Notes: a model not told the origin generated them from the sequence alone. A stretch of DNA of 64,000 nucleotides from Streptomyces sp. DT2A-34 (GCF_030499515.1 NZ_JASTWJ010000001.1:2832001-2896000), one strand, 5' to 3'. Shown: positions 1 through 9,529, numbered from the stretch's first letter. A program made the numbers and translations.

Positions 1-738
1 GCCCTCGTCGTAGCTCTGGAACTTGTAGGAGCCCGAGGACACGATGCTCTTGACGTAGTCGATGCCCTTGTCCTTGGCCTGGGGCACCGGAGCCGTCTGC
101 GGCGTCGCGACCAGGTAGTCGAACTCCTGGAAGGCGCGGTTGAGATGGAAGACGATCGTGGTGTCGTCCGGCGTCTCGATGGACGACAGGCCCTTGGCGC
201 TCTTGTCCTTGTAGGGGCCCTTGTACTTGTCGCCGTCCGCCATGAACTGCTGGAAGTAGTTCGGGCCGAGGGAGAGCACGTCACGCGCGAAGTTGGAGCG
301 CTCGACGGCGTACTTGACGTCCTTCGAGGTGATCGGCGTGCCGTCCTGGTACTTCAGGCCCGAACGCAGCTTGTACGTCCAGGTCTTGCCGCCGTCGCTG
401 GGCTCACCGGGGCTCGCCGCGAGGTCCGGGACCAGCTCGTTGCCGGCCTCGCCCGCGGCGGGCTTGAACGTCATCAGCGGGCGGGCGTAGAGCCGGCTGA
501 GGTTGTACATGTACGCGTAGTACGTGTTGCCGGGGTCGAAGGAGTCCGGGACGTCGGAGAGCTCGTAGGTGACCGTCCCGCCCTTCTGGGTGGAGGCGTT
601 GACGACACCCTTGGTCGCTGCGTTGGCCCCAGCCGACTTGTTTCCGTTCTCACTGCCGTCATCGGCCTTGCTGCATGCCGAGAGCAGCAGGCTCGCACTG
701 CCGATAGCCGCAACCGCGGCCAGCGTTGACCTTCGCAT
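1..738 (-). CDS. ABC transporter substrate-binding lipoprotein (peptide/nickel family), 3' end outside window
   Basis: Partial gene; its C-terminus lies beyond base 1. It is an extracellular solute-binding lipoprotein of the family 5 (DppA/OppA) type. The N-terminus MRRSTLAAVAAIG leads into a hydrophobic stretch and a lipobox LLLSACS, so the mature protein should be anchored by a lipid-modified cysteine. Further on come family-typical stretches such as SFDPGNTYYAY, YQDGTPITSKDVKYA and FARDVLSLGP. I chose the ATG at 738 because a GGAGGGG sits just upstream; an in-frame ATG at 759 overlaps that ribosome site and is less likely. The permease gene lies directly upstream on the same strand, so the two belong to one importer operon. 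The substrate (oligopeptide, dipeptide or other) cannot be read from this part. Confidence 0.85.
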   Translation of the reverse strand, partial: MRRSTLAAVAAIGSASLLLSACSKADDGSENGNKSAGANAATKGVVNASTQKGGTVTYELSDVPDSFDPGNTYYAYMYNLSRLYARPLMTFKPAAGEAGNELVPDLAASPGEPSDGGKTWTYKLRSGLKYQDGTPITSKDVKYAVERSNFARDVLSLGPNYFQQFMADGDKYKGPYKDKSAKGLSSIETPDDTTIVFHLNRAFQEFDYLVATPQTAPVPQAKDKGIDYVKSIVSSGSYKFQSYDEG

Positions 739-796
739 GATGGTCCGCTTCCCCTCCATTGTTGGAAACCTGTTGGACTCGCACCGCGGCCGCGGG

Positions 797-1795
797 TCAG
801 CGGCTGCGCGGGTCGAGAGCGTCACGGAGACCGTCGCCGAGCAGGTTGAATGCCAGGACGGTCACGAAGATGGCCAGACCGGGCACGATCATGAACTGCG
901 GGTCGACCTGGTAGTAGTCGACCGCTTGGTTGATCATGCCGCCCCAGGACGCCTGCGGGGGCTGGATGCCGACGCCGAGGAAGCTCAGGGACGCCTCGAA
1001 GAGGATGTTGGTCGGGATGAGCAGCGTCGAGTAGACGATGATCGGGCCGACGAGGTTCGGCAGCAGCTCCCGGAAGAGGATGTAGGGCCCCTTGGCCCCC
1101 ATCCCCCGCGAGGCGTCGACGAACTCCCGCTCGCGCAGGGCCAGCGTCTGGCCGCGCACGATACGGCCCAGGTAGGGCCAGTTGAAGAAGCCGATGACGA
1201 AGATCAGCACGGTGATGTGCAGCGGCAGGCCCTCCAGCCCGAAGGCACCGCCCTGCAGGGTGGCCGAGATGGCGATGGCGAACAGCAGCAGAGGGAAGGC
1301 CAGGAAGGTGTCCATCATCCGGCTGATGATCGTGTCGACCCGGCCGCCGTAGTAGCCGGCCACTACACCGAGGACCGCGCCGATCGTGTTGGACAGGATC
1401 GTGGCGCCGAAGGCGACGACCAGCGAGACCCAGGAGCCCTCGAGGATGCGGGTGGCGATGTCGCGGCCGAACTTCGGCTCGACACCGAGCGGGTGCTCCC
1501 AGCTCATGCCACCGAAGTCGCCCTTGGGCAGCGAGGTGTTGGGGTCGATCAGGTCCTGGTTCAGGGCGTTCGGGTCCAGTCCGAAGAGGGCCTGGATGGG
1601 TCGGGAGAGCACCGCCAGCAGGATCAGCAGGATGACGATGACGCCTCCGGCGACCGCCACCTTGTCCTTCTTGAAACGGGTCCAGGCGATCTGCCCGAGA
1701 GACCGGCCCTCGATCTGCTTGGACTCGACACCCTTCAGCACGGCCTCGGGCTGGGCCTCGGCCTGCGATCCGGTGGTCTCGATCGGTGCCGTCAC
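797..1795 (-). CDS. ABC transporter permease, DppC/OppC type
   Basis: Inner-membrane permease of a peptide-type ABC importer, about 332 residues. After a hydrophilic N-terminal tail there is a first membrane helix (AVAGGVIVILLILLAVL), a long extracytoplasmic loop, and then the BPD-type helices. The EAA loop that contacts the ATPase is seen as YLGRIVRGQTLALREREFVDA, followed by the conserved ELLPNLVGPIIVYSTLLIP. I chose the GTG at 1795 (protein begins VTAPIETTG) because GAGAGGGG lies upstream; an open frame continues to 1864 but without a comparable ribosome site. It precedes the binding-protein gene by about 58 bases on the same strand. The DppB-type partner and the ATPases are not upstream here and probably lie beyond the window's left edge. 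Confidence 0.88.
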   Translation of the reverse strand: MTAPIETTGSQAEAQPEAVLKGVESKQIEGRSLGQIAWTRFKKDKVAVAGGVIVILLILLAVLSRPIQALFGLDPNALNQDLIDPNTSLPKGDFGGMSWEHPLGVEPKFGRDIATRILEGSWVSLVVAFGATILSNTIGAVLGVVAGYYGGRVDTIISRMMDTFLAFPLLLFAIAISATLQGGAFGLEGLPLHITVLIFVIGFFNWPYLGRIVRGQTLALREREFVDASRGMGAKGPYILFRELLPNLVGPIIVYSTLLIPTNILFEASLSFLGVGIQPPQASWGGMINQAVDYYQVDPQFMIVPGLAIFVTVLAFNLLGDGLRDALDPRSR

Positions 1796-2157
1796 GGTGA
1801 GTCTGACCCCTCTCGGCCGACGGTTGTCGGCCCCCCTGGCTGCCGCTGTAGCGGTTGCTTCCACTCGTACACAGGACCGACCGGCCCGTGTCTAGCGGGG
1901 AGTCTTCAACGCTTTGGCGATCTGTTGCCAGAGTTGGCGGGGAAAGGATGCGCAACCGTGATGCTGTCTGGTGGGTTCCGTTATTCGAACAGCGGGTAAC
2001 GACGGCCGGACGGGACCCAGTTGGGGCGTATGAGGATGGACCGGGATCTTCCGATCGTATCTACGCGCGGAGATCTACCTGCGAAACCGAAGTCGGAAGC
2101 CGCTTACGGCTACGACAGCCGGGCTGCGGACTGAACAGTAGGTTAGCCGCCGGATGA
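1796..2157. other. intergenic region upstream of the ABC transporter genes
   Basis: About 360 bases between the SseB-like gene, which ends here, and the permease gene, which starts here. It must carry the promoter of the transporter genes and any terminator of the gene to the right. It is less GC-rich than its neighbours near 1900-2060 and has no frame with streptomycete codon bias. I see no convincing promoter motif or RNA structure. Confidence 0.5.
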
Positions 2158-2958
2158 TCAGTAACGGCCCTGTGCCGGTGGGTAGCCGTAGCCGGCGGCC
2201 GGCGCCTGCGCGGGGGCGGGGGCGTGTGCCTCGCGGTCGTAGAAGGGGCGGGCGCTCGCCCGCATCCACATGGCGACCGGGTCGTACTCGTCCGACATCG
2301 CCACGGTCGACACCGGCAGCCCGTCCGGACACGCGCCGATCGACTGCGACATCATCGAGCGCACCGAGTCCACGGCGGGCGGGCTGGTGTCGTACACGTC
2401 GAGCCCGATGGCGAGATACGGCGCGCCGAGCGCCGGCTGCACCCAGGCGCGGCGCAGAGAGCGGACGGCCGGGGTGCGGTGGGCGTTCTGCGCGAGCAGG
2501 GCGTAGAACTGCGGGATCTCGATACCGGGCTCGGACAGGCGCAGGGGGCCCGCGGGCTGGCGGTCCAGGCCGGTGGCGATGCGGCGCAGGTCGAGCCACG
2601 GGATGCCGACGCCGCCGCCCGGGGCGTGCGGGTTCAGCCAGAGACCGTAGTGGTCCGGGTAGAGGGTGCGGGCCACGTCGACTCCGTCGACGACCTCGTA
2701 CGAGCGGTTCCAGCCGCTGGCCGACAGCTCCTGTGCGGAGGTGACGCACGGGGCGTAGCCGTGGCCGTCGACCTCCATGTTTCCGTACTGGGCGTCCGGG
2801 GAGCCGGCCTGGCCGTGCCACAGCAGCATCCAGACCTGGCCGGTGGACGGGGTCGCGAGCGCGCGCAGGAGGGCCTCGTAGGCGTCGTAGCGCCCGGGCG
2901 TCACCTGGCGCAGCATGTGCTCGACCTGTCCGGTCGAGGTGGTGCCGCTCGCGCTCAC
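2158..2958 (-). CDS. SseB-family protein (enhanced serine sensitivity type)
   Basis: A protein of 266 residues of the SseB family, named after an E. coli protein that confers serine sensitivity when overproduced; its biochemical role is unknown. The N-terminal half has the SseB pattern: a short helical start, WMLLWHG, a mid segment with SAQELSASGW, and VDGVDVARTLYPDHYGLWLNP. The C-terminal half carries the SseB C-terminal-domain pattern with PAVRSLRRAWVQPALGAPYLAIGLD. The tail is rich in Ala, Pro and Gly. The likely start is a GTG at 2958. A second paralogue lies immediately upstream on the same strand, and the glycine/serine genes gcvT-gcvH-glyA-sdaA lie just beyond, which fits the serine connection but does not prove a functional one. 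Confidence 0.75.
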   Translation of the reverse strand: MSASGTTSTGQVEHMLRQVTPGRYDAYEALLRALATPSTGQVWMLLWHGQAGSPDAQYGNMEVDGHGYAPCVTSAQELSASGWNRSYEVVDGVDVARTLYPDHYGLWLNPHAPGGGVGIPWLDLRRIATGLDRQPAGPLRLSEPGIEIPQFYALLAQNAHRTPAVRSLRRAWVQPALGAPYLAIGLDVYDTSPPAVDSVRSMMSQSIGACPDGLPVSTVAMSDEYDPVAMWMRASARPFYDREAHAPAPAQAPAAGYGYPPAQGRY

Positions 2959-3132
2959 CTTTTACCGCCCCTTCGGGAAACAGCCGTTTTCGCAACCAGC
3001 TTAAGCGTTGAGAACTCGGGACTTGATGTGGTCTGCGGGCTGCGGGTCGCGTGTGGCTTGTCGCGCCCACGCGGCGGAGCCGCACGTCGATACAGCCCCG
3101 CGCCCCTCAAGGGGTGCTGGCCCCGAGGGACG

Positions 3133-3936
3133 TTACGAGTTCCGCTGGTAGAAGGGCCGTACCTTTGCGCGCATCCACTCGATCACCGGGTCCTGGGCCA
3201 CGTCCAACAGGACCAGGTTGACCGGCCACTGGGCCGGGGCCCGGCCCAGGGCTCGGGCGAGGGCGTCCATGGGGGCGGCGCGCAGGTCGCCCTCCCAGTG
3301 GGAGAGTTCCACGCCTATGAACATCACCGGGTCGGCCGTCTCGATCGCCGCGAGGCAGCGGCGGGCCGTCACGACCACGCCGGTTTCGGCGAACTCGGCC
3401 GACGCCGCCGCGAGGAAGTCGATCGGGTCGTCCTGCCAGTCGGGCTCGTAGAGCTTGACGCGGCCGCCGGAGTTGAGGCCGTCCAGCGGAGTGCGGCCCA
3501 CCCGGCACAGGTCGGCCACCGCCGCCGGGGGCAGCGGAACGCCGACCACGCCGTCCGGATTCAGGGCGATGCCCACCTGCGGGGGCAGACCGCGGGCGAA
3601 CTCCACGGCGGGGGCGACGGTGTACGACATGTGGGAGCCGGCGACCTGGCGGAACTGTTCCTCGGAGCTGAAGACGGGGACGTACGCCTGGCCCCCGATC
3701 TCCACCGTGGGCAGGTCCAGCGGGCCGCTGTGCGGGCCGCCGCCGCCCGGCAGGGGCACCCAGACGAAGCTGCGGCCCAGCACCTCGATGATCCGGCCGC
3801 CCGCCGAGGGCACGCCGAGGGAGGCCGAGAGCACCTCCTCCAGTTCGTTGCCGGGCCACCCGCCGTGTGGCTGGGGGTGTGCCGGTGCCGGGAAGTCCGC
3901 GGGGAGGTCCGCCGGGAGATCCGCTGGGAAGTCCAT
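3133..3936 (-). CDS. SseB-family protein, second paralogue
   Basis: A 267-residue paralogue of the neighbouring SseB-like protein. Shared features include an N-terminal SseB domain (YVPVFSSEEQFRQVAG, VEFARGLPPQVGIALNPDG) and a C-terminal domain with the ending VIEWMRAKVRPFYQRNS, which matches the VAMWMRASARPFYDRE ending of the other copy. The N-terminus is a short repeat rich in Pro-Ala-Asp (DFPADLPADLPADF), probably a disordered leader. The two genes are about 175 bases apart on the same strand and may be co-transcribed. Function unknown; the family assignment rests on domain pattern only. Confidence 0.75.
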   Translation of the reverse strand: MDFPADLPADLPADFPAPAHPQPHGGWPGNELEEVLSASLGVPSAGGRIIEVLGRSFVWVPLPGGGGPHSGPLDLPTVEIGGQAYVPVFSSEEQFRQVAGSHMSYTVAPAVEFARGLPPQVGIALNPDGVVGVPLPPAAVADLCRVGRTPLDGLNSGGRVKLYEPDWQDDPIDFLAAASAEFAETGVVVTARRCLAAIETADPVMFIGVELSHWEGDLRAAPMDALARALGRAPAQWPVNLVLLDVAQDPVIEWMRAKVRPFYQRNS

Positions 3937-4017
3937 CTGCTCTCAACCGCCTGCTGTGAACCGCTGCTGTGGCTCAAAAGGCTAGCGGGTGACCACTCCC
4001 TGCAGGTCTACGGCCGC

Positions 4018-4692
4018 TCAGGCCGTGAAGTCGATCCGGCGCAGGACGTCCGCCGCCTCCCGGTCGATCAGCACCGCCGAGGCGCAGCCCTGGGGCAGGT
4101 GGCCCTTCTCCACCGAGTGCAGCAGGTGGGCGGCCGCTCTGCGGTGGCGCAGGAAGGCATAGCGGGAGACGCCCCGGCCGCGTTCGCGCTGGCCCTCCAG
4201 GGCGGTGCCCGGGGGGACGTCGAGCAGCAGCAGGTGCAGGGTGCCGCCGCGGCGGCGGGCCTCGCGGGCCAGCCAGCCGCGCACCCAGGCCTGCGTACCG
4301 CAGTCGTGCACGACGACGCCCTCGCCGGAGCGCAGGGCTCGGCGCAGTCCGGCGTAGTGCGCCATGCGGACCAGGGGGCGGTAGACGGCGTAGGGGAGGA
4401 AGCGGGGCATGCGGGCGGCCCAGCGGTCCCGGGTGTCCTGGGAGTCGACGCGGGTGCCCTTCACGGTCCGGCGCATCAGCGTCGACTTGCCGCTGCCGGG
4501 CAGGCCGGTGATCACCACGAGGTCCTCGGGCCCGAAGAGCAGGGCGTGCGGGCTGTGGCCGGAACGCTCGCGCAGGTCGCGGACCACGGGTGCGAGGTGC
4601 GTACCGCGGGCTTCGGCGGCCGGGGCCGCGGGCTGCTTGGGCAGCGCGATGCCCGAGGTCGTGGCGTACGCCGTCGTGCGGTTCACCGTCAT
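4018..4692 (-). CDS. P-loop NTPase, AAA/nucleotide-kinase-like
   Basis: A 224-residue protein with a clear Walker A motif, GLPGSGKST, about 60 residues in, and a hydrophobic strand ending in a Walker B-like LHLLLLDVPP about 70 residues later. The overall pattern (P-loop, DTRDRW segment, RGRGVSRYAFLRHRRA region with several Arg residues that could form a lid) resembles small cytoplasmic nucleotide or sugar kinases annotated as AAA family ATPases in Streptomyces. The substrate is unknown. The ATG at 4692 is preceded by GGAGGAGG. It stands divergent to the gcv operon and its leader, so the region from 4693 to about 4870 must hold promoters in both directions. Confidence 0.7.
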   Translation of the reverse strand: MTVNRTTAYATTSGIALPKQPAAPAAEARGTHLAPVVRDLRERSGHSPHALLFGPEDLVVITGLPGSGKSTLMRRTVKGTRVDSQDTRDRWAARMPRFLPYAVYRPLVRMAHYAGLRRALRSGEGVVVHDCGTQAWVRGWLAREARRRGGTLHLLLLDVPPGTALEGQRERGRGVSRYAFLRHRRAAAHLLHSVEKGHLPQGCASAVLIDREAADVLRRIDFTA

Positions 4693-4870
4693 CGTCCTCC
4701 TCCGGGGTCAGGGGTACCCATCCCCACTGAGCGTAAAGAGAAGGTAATAGAGGATCTCTCGGTTTTTGTTCGCTTCCCGCCACAAGCCGGTTACAGACGC
4801 GGCCTGCCGCAGAACCGTCCCGGCATGCAATGATGTGCGCGCCAACTGCATACCGGCCGTTTGAATCCGC

Positions 4871-5084
4871 GCGGGAGAGTCCCTGGCAGTGCATCGCCGG
4901 GGCGCCGAAGGAGCAAGTCCCTCCCTTGAATCTCTCAGGCCCCGTTACCGCGCGGGCGAGGCACATCTGAAAAGCGGGCCGCTGCCTCTCTCTTCGAGAG
5001 GCGTGGCTCCACCCAAGGTGCAAACCGTGATCGTCCCTGTGGCGGTCGTGGCGAACCTCTCAGGTTCCGATGACAGATGGGGAG
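4871..5084 (+). promoter_or_regulatory. tandem glycine riboswitch ahead of gcvT
   Basis: The leader shows the conserved blocks of the two-aptamer glycine riboswitch. Aptamer I begins with GCGGGAGAGTCCC at 4871, has GGCGCCGAAGGAGCAAG around 4900-4917 and CTCTCAGG at 4932-4939, and ends with the CATCTGAAAAGCGGG segment near 4964-4978. Aptamer II follows with CACCCAAGGTGCAAACC near 5009-5026, CCTCTCAGG near 5056-5064, and ends with TGACAGATGGGGAGG at 5071-5085. In this class glycine binding normally turns on expression of glycine cleavage genes. The gcvT start lies about 40 bases after aptamer II. Confidence 0.93.
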
Positions 5085-5124
5085 GAACGACCTCGCCCGT
5101 CATCCCTTGGGAGACAACCGTCCG

Positions 5125-6246
5125 ATGAGCAGTACAGAAGAACTCCGTCACACCGCGCTCGATGCCCTGCATCGCTCGCTCGGCGCGACGATGACCGACT
5201 TCGCCGGCTGGGACATGCCCCTGCGCTACGGCTCCGAGCGCGACGAGCACAACGCCGTACGTACCAGGGCCGGCCTGTTCGACCTCTCCCACATGGGCGA
5301 GATCACCGTGACGGGGCCCGAGGCGGCTCAGCTGCTGAACTACGCCCTCGTCGGCGACATCGCCTCCGTCGGCGTGGGCCGCGCCCGCTACACCATGATC
5401 TGCCGGGCCGACGGCGGCATCCTGGACGACCTGATCGTCTACCGGCTCGCCGAGACCGAGTACATGATCGTCGCCAACGCCTCCAACGCCCAGGTCGTGC
5501 TGGACGCGCTGACCGAGCGGGTGACCGGCTTCGACGCCGAGGTGCGCGACGACCGGGACGCCTACGCGCTGATCGCCGTCCAGGGACCGGAGTCCCCCGG
5601 CATCCTGAAGTCCCTCACCGACGCCGACCTCGACGGCCTGAAGTACTACGCCGGCCTGCCCGGCACCGTCGCCGGCGTGCCCGCCCTCATCGCGCGCACC
5701 GGTTACACCGGCGAGGACGGCTTCGAGCTGTTCGTGAGGCCGGAGCACGCCGTCGAGCTGTGGCAGGCGCTGACCGAGGCGGGCGAGGGCGTCGGCCTGG
5801 TCCCGTGCGGGCTCTCCTGCCGGGACACGCTGCGCCTGGAGGCGGGCATGCCGCTGTACGGCCATGAGCTGTCGACCTCCCTCACCCCCTTCGACGCCGG
5901 GCTCGGCCGGGTGGTGAAGTTCGAGAAGGAGGGCGACTTCGTGGGGCGTGAGGCGCTGGCCGCGGCAGCCTCCCGTGCCTCGGAGAATCCGCCGCGCGTC
6001 CTGGTCGGCCTGGTCGCCGAGGGGCGTCGCGTCCCGCGCGCCGGGTACCCGGTCGTCGCCGGCGGCGCGGTCATCGGCGAGGTCACCTCGGGTGCCCCCT
6101 CCCCCACGCTGGGCAAGCCGATCGCCATGGCGTACGTCGACGCGGCGCACTCGGCGCCGGGCACGGCCGGGGTCGGCGTGGACATCCGCGGCAGCCATGA
6201 GCCGTACGAGGTCGTGGCGCTGCCGTTCTACAAGCGGCAGAAGTAA
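5125..6246 (+). CDS. gcvT: aminomethyltransferase, glycine cleavage T protein
   Basis: The T protein of the glycine cleavage system: it takes the aminomethyl group from the H protein's lipoyl arm and passes the methylene to tetrahydrofolate, releasing ammonia. At 373 residues it has the usual length. Family stretches include DFAGWDMPLRYG near the start, the folate-site region YTGEDGFELF and GLSCRDTLRLEAGMPLYGHE, and the C-terminal GCV_T barrel with FVGREAL and APSPTLGKPIAMAYV. I chose the ATG at 5125, which has GGGAGA ten bases upstream. An in-frame ATG at 5077 falls inside the 3' strand of riboswitch aptamer II and should not be used. First gene of gcvT-gcvH-glyA-sdaA. Confidence 0.96.
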   Translation: MSSTEELRHTALDALHRSLGATMTDFAGWDMPLRYGSERDEHNAVRTRAGLFDLSHMGEITVTGPEAAQLLNYALVGDIASVGVGRARYTMICRADGGILDDLIVYRLAETEYMIVANASNAQVVLDALTERVTGFDAEVRDDRDAYALIAVQGPESPGILKSLTDADLDGLKYYAGLPGTVAGVPALIARTGYTGEDGFELFVRPEHAVELWQALTEAGEGVGLVPCGLSCRDTLRLEAGMPLYGHELSTSLTPFDAGLGRVVKFEKEGDFVGREALAAAASRASENPPRVLVGLVAEGRRVPRAGYPVVAGGAVIGEVTSGAPSPTLGKPIAMAYVDAAHSAPGTAGVGVDIRGSHEPYEVVALPFYKRQK

Positions 6247-6411
6247 CGCCGGAAGCACCACACTGGCCGGGAACCGGAAGCACCGGACTGGCCGAGAAGT
6301 ACAGACCGACAGCGGCCCGTGCGTGACCCTGCGCACATTTCCGCTGCTCACGCACGTTTCCAGCAGTCCCCCATTCCTCACCACTCCCGCGCGTACAGGA
6401 GAATTCAGGCC

Positions 6412-6789
6412 ATGAGCAACCCCCAGCAGCTGCGCTACAGCAAGGAGCACGAGTGGCTGTCGAGCGCCGAGGACGGCGTCGCGACGGTCGGCATCACCGA
6501 GTTCGCGGCCAACGCGCTCGGCGATGTCGTCTACGCTCAGCTCCCCGAGGTCGGCTCGACCGTGACCGCGGGTGACACCTGCGGCGAGCTGGAGTCGACC
6601 AAGTCGGTCTCGGACCTGTACTCCCCGGTCACCGGCGAGATCACCGAGATCAACGAGGACGTGGTGAACGACCCGGCGCTGGTGAACTCCGCCCCCTTCG
6701 AGGGCGGCTGGCTGTTCAAGGTACGCGTCACGGAGGAGCCGGCCGACCTGCTCTCCGCCGACGAGTACGACGCCCACACCACCGGCTGA
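6412..6789 (+). CDS. gcvH: glycine cleavage system H protein
   Basis: Small lipoyl carrier (125 residues) that shuttles the aminomethyl group between the P, T and L proteins. The lipoylated lysine is in the [19 protein letters not shown] block, with the flanking hairpin fold typical of the family; [20 protein letters not shown] follows, as in other H proteins. ATG at 6412, with AGGAGA upstream. There is a gap of about 165 bases after gcvT, unusually wide for this operon and without a hairpin that I can see. The gcvP and lpd genes are not in the window. Confidence 0.96.
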   Translation: MSNPQQLRYSKEHEWLSSAEDGVATVGITEFAANALGDVVYAQLPEVGSTVTAGDTCGELESTKSVSDLYSPVTGEITEINEDVVNDPALVNSAPFEGGWLFKVRVTEEPADLLSADEYDAHTTG

Positions 6790-6804
6790 GGAGCCGTATC
6801 CCCC

Positions 6805-8076
6805 ATGTCTGACAAGTCGCTTCTGAACACGCCCCTGCACGAGCTGGACCCGGCCATCGCCGCCGCGCTCGACGCCGAGCTGGAGCGCCAGCAGTCCACC
6901 CTGGAGATGATCGCCTCCGAGAACTTCGCGCCGGTCGCGGTCATGGAGGCACAGGGCTCGGTCGCCACCAACAAGTACGCCGAGGGCTACCCGGGCCGGC
7001 GCTACTACGGCGGCTGCGAGCACGTCGACGTCGCCGAGCAGATCGCCATCGACCGGGTCAAGGAACTGTTCGGCGCCGAGTACGCCAACGTCCAGCCCCA
7101 CTCCGGCGCCTCCGCCAACCAGGCCGCCCTGTTCGCTCTGGCCCAGCCCGGCGACACCATCCTCGGCCTGGACCTGGCCCACGGCGGCCACCTCACCCAC
7201 GGGATGCGGCTGAACTTCTCCGGCAAGCAGTTCAAGGTCGTCCCGTACCACGTGGACGACTCCGGCCTGGTGGACATGGCCGAGGTCGAGCGGCTCGCCA
7301 AGGAGCACCGGCCGAAGGTGATCATCGCGGGCTGGTCGGCGTACCCGCGGCAGCTGGACTTCGCCGAGTTCCGCCGGATCGCCGACGAGGTCGAGGCGTA
7401 CCTGTGGGTCGACATGGCGCACTTCGCGGGCCTGGTGGCCGCCGGTCTCCACCCGAACCCGGTCGAGTACGCGGACGTCGTCACCTCCACCACCCACAAG
7501 ACGCTGGGCGGCCCGCGCGGCGGCATCATCCTCGCGAAGAAGGACTTCGCGAAGAAGCTGAACTCGTCCGTCTTCCCGGGCTTCCAGGGCGGCCCCCTGG
7601 AGCACGTGATCGCGGCCAAGGCGGTCTCCTTCAAGGTCGCCGCTAGCGAGGAGTTCAAGGAGCGTCAGCGTCGTACGATCGAGGGCGCGAAGATCCTCGC
7701 CGAGCGGCTGACGGCCGACGACGCGCGTGCGGCCGGCGTGAACGTCCTGTCCGGCGGCACCGACGTGCACCTGATCCTGGTCGACCTGCGCGAGTCCGAG
7801 CTGGACGGCCAGCAGGCCGAGGACCGCCTGCACGAGGTCGGCATCACGGTCAACCGCAACGCCGTCCCGAACGACCCGCGCCCGCCGATGGTGACGTCGG
7901 GCCTGCGCATCGGCACGCCCGCCCTGGCCACCCGTGGCTTCGAGGCCGAGGACTTCACCGAGGTCGCGGACGTGATCGCCGAGACGCTCAAGCCGTCCTA
8001 CGACGCCGAGTCCCTCAAGGCCCGGGTCAAGGCGCTGGCCGACAAGCACCCGCTGTACCCCGGTCTGAACAAGTAG
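6805..8076 (+). CDS. glyA: serine hydroxymethyltransferase
   Basis: PLP enzyme that interconverts serine and glycine with tetrahydrofolate. It has 423 residues, the standard length. The PLP lysine is in [13 protein letters not shown]; other family blocks are [35 protein letters not shown] and the substrate region [17 protein letters not shown]. It begins 15 bases after gcvH, with GAGGAG upstream, so it is co-transcribed under the glycine riboswitch. Joining it to gcvT and gcvH lets excess glycine be turned into one-carbon units and serine, which sdaA then degrades. Confidence 0.97.
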   Translation: MSDKSLLNTPLHELDPAIAAALDAELERQQSTLEMIASENFAPVAVMEAQGSVATNKYAEGYPGRRYYGGCEHVDVAEQIAIDRVKELFGAEYANVQPHSGASANQAALFALAQPGDTILGLDLAHGGHLTHGMRLNFSGKQFKVVPYHVDDSGLVDMAEVERLAKEHRPKVIIAGWSAYPRQLDFAEFRRIADEVEAYLWVDMAHFAGLVAAGLHPNPVEYADVVTSTTHKTLGGPRGGIILAKKDFAKKLNSSVFPGFQGGPLEHVIAAKAVSFKVAASEEFKERQRRTIEGAKILAERLTADDARAAGVNVLSGGTDVHLILVDLRESELDGQQAEDRLHEVGITVNRNAVPNDPRPPMVTSGLRIGTPALATRGFEAEDFTEVADVIAETLKPSYDAESLKARVKALADKHPLYPGLNK

Positions 8077-8085
8077 TCCCTTTTC

Positions 8086-8127
8086 GTGGGGTGTCCCGCA
8101 CACTCGTAGGTGAGCGGGACACCCCAC
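8086..8127 (+). terminator. strong hairpin between glyA and sdaA
   Basis: A perfect 14-bp stem (GTGGGGTGTCCCGC at 8086-8099 with its complement at 8114-8127) and a 14-base loop, ten bases after the glyA stop. No U-tract follows, which is common for streptomycete terminators. Since sdaA starts only 35 bases later on the same strand, it may act as a partial terminator or as an mRNA processing/stability signal. Confidence 0.7.
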
Positions 8128-8161
8128 CCCCTTGCACCGCCCCCCGTATTGAGGAGTCCCC

Positions 8162-9529
8162 GTGGCCATCTCGGTCTTCGACCTGTTCTCGATCGGCATC
8201 GGCCCGTCCAGCTCCCACACGGTCGGCCCGATGCGCGCGGCACGCATCTTCGCCCGCCGGCTGCGCAACGAGGGCCTGCTGGACTCCGTCGCGTCCGTAC
8301 GCTGCGAGCTGTACGGCTCCCTGGGCGCGACCGGCCACGGTCACGGCACCCCCAAGGCGGTGCTGCTCGGCCTGGAGGGCGCCTCGCCGCGCACGGTGGA
8401 CGTGGAGACGGCGGACGAGCGGGTGGAGGCGATCAAGGAAGCGGGCGTGCTGCGTCTGCTCGGCGAGCGCGACATCCCGTTCTCCTTCGACGACGACCTG
8501 ATCCTGCACCGCCGTAAAGCACTCCCCTACCACGCGAACGGCATGACGATCCGGGCGTACGACGCGTCCGGCGGGGAGCTGCTGTCCAAGACCTACTACT
8601 CGGTGGGCGGCGGCTTCGTCGTCGACGAGGAGGCGGTGGGCGCGGACCGCATCAAACTCGACGACACGGTCCTGAAGTACCCCTTCCGCACGGGCGACGA
8701 GCTGCTGCGCCTGACGCAGGAGACGGGCCTGTCGATCTCGTCGCTGATGCTGGAGAACGAGCGGGCCTGGCGCACGGAGGAGGAGATCCGCGCGGGTCTG
8801 CTGGAGATCTGGCGGGTGATGCGGGAGTGCGTGTCGCGGGGCATGTCGCGGGAGGGCATCCTGCCGGGCGGCCTGAAGGTCCGTCGCCGGGCGGCGAACA
8901 CGGCCCGCAAGCTGCGCTCCGAGGGCGACCCGAAGGCGCTCGCCATGGAGTGGATCACGCTCTACGCGATGGCCGTGAACGAGGAGAACGCGGCGGGCGG
9001 CCGGGTCGTGACCGCTCCGACCAACGGAGCCGCGGGAATCATCCCAGCCGTACTCCACTACTACATCAACTTCGTGCCGGGCGCGGACGATGAAGGCGCG
9101 GTCCGCTTCCTGCTGGCCGCCGGCGCCATCGGCATGCTCTTCAAGGAGAACGCGTCCATCTCCGGCGCCGAGGTCGGCTGCCAGGGCGAGGTGGGCTCGG
9201 CCTGCTCGATGGCGGCGGGCGCCCTGGCGGAGGTGCTCGGCGGCTCCCCCGAACAGGTCGAGAACGCCGCCGAGATCGGCATGGAACACAACCTCGGCCT
9301 CACCTGCGACCCGGTCGGCGGCCTCGTCCAGATCCCCTGCATCGAGCGCAACGGCATGGCCGCGGTGAAGGCGGTCACGGCGGCGCGGATGGCGATGCGC
9401 GGGGACGGCTCGCACAAGGTGTCCCTGGACAAGGTCATCAAGACGATGAAGGACACGGGGGCCGACATGTCGGTGAAGTACAAGGAGACGGCTCGGGGTG
9501 GGTTGGCGGTGAACATCATCGAGTGCTGA
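8162..9529 (+). CDS. sdaA: L-serine ammonia-lyase (iron-sulfur type)
   Basis: Single-chain [4Fe-4S] L-serine dehydratase converting serine to pyruvate and ammonia, 455 residues. The N-terminal beta domain starts with [21 protein letters not shown], the family signature. Cluster-ligating cysteines are in the C-terminal alpha domain ([13 protein letters not shown] and [14 protein letters not shown]). GTG start at 8162 with GAGGAG upstream. Its final 66 bases and a few bases beyond the stop are repeated almost exactly at 42357-42428 (see the att-like repeats), so this copy's 3' end appears to have been supplied or restored by an integrating element. The reading frame is intact to the normal C-terminus, [10 protein letters not shown]. 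Confidence 0.95.
   Translation: MAISVFDLFSIGIGPSSSHTVGPMRAARIFARRLRNEGLLDSVASVRCELYGSLGATGHGHGTPKAVLLGLEGASPRTVDVETADERVEAIKEAGVLRLLGERDIPFSFDDDLILHRRKALPYHANGMTIRAYDASGGELLSKTYYSVGGGFVVDEEAVGADRIKLDDTVLKYPFRTGDELLRLTQETGLSISSLMLENERAWRTEEEIRAGLLEIWRVMRECVSRGMSREGILPGGLKVRRRAANTARKLRSEGDPKALAMEWITLYAMAVNEENAAGGRVVTAPTNGAAGIIPAVLHYYINFVPGADDEGAVRFLLAAGAIGMLFKENASISGAEVGCQGEVGSACSMAAGALAEVLGGSPEQVENAAEIGMEHNLGLTCDPVGGLVQIPCIERNGMAAVKAVTAARMAMRGDGSHKVSLDKVIKTMKDTGADMSVKYKETARGGLAVNIIEC

Noticed and set aside
2224..4833. Long plus-strand open frame across the SseB-like genes
   Set aside because: Antisense of three minus-strand genes with correct ribosome sites and codon bias; no recognisable protein.
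4945..8268. Long minus-strand open frame opposite gcvT-gcvH-glyA
   Set aside because: Antisense shadow; the plus strand encodes three full-length enzymes with intact active sites.
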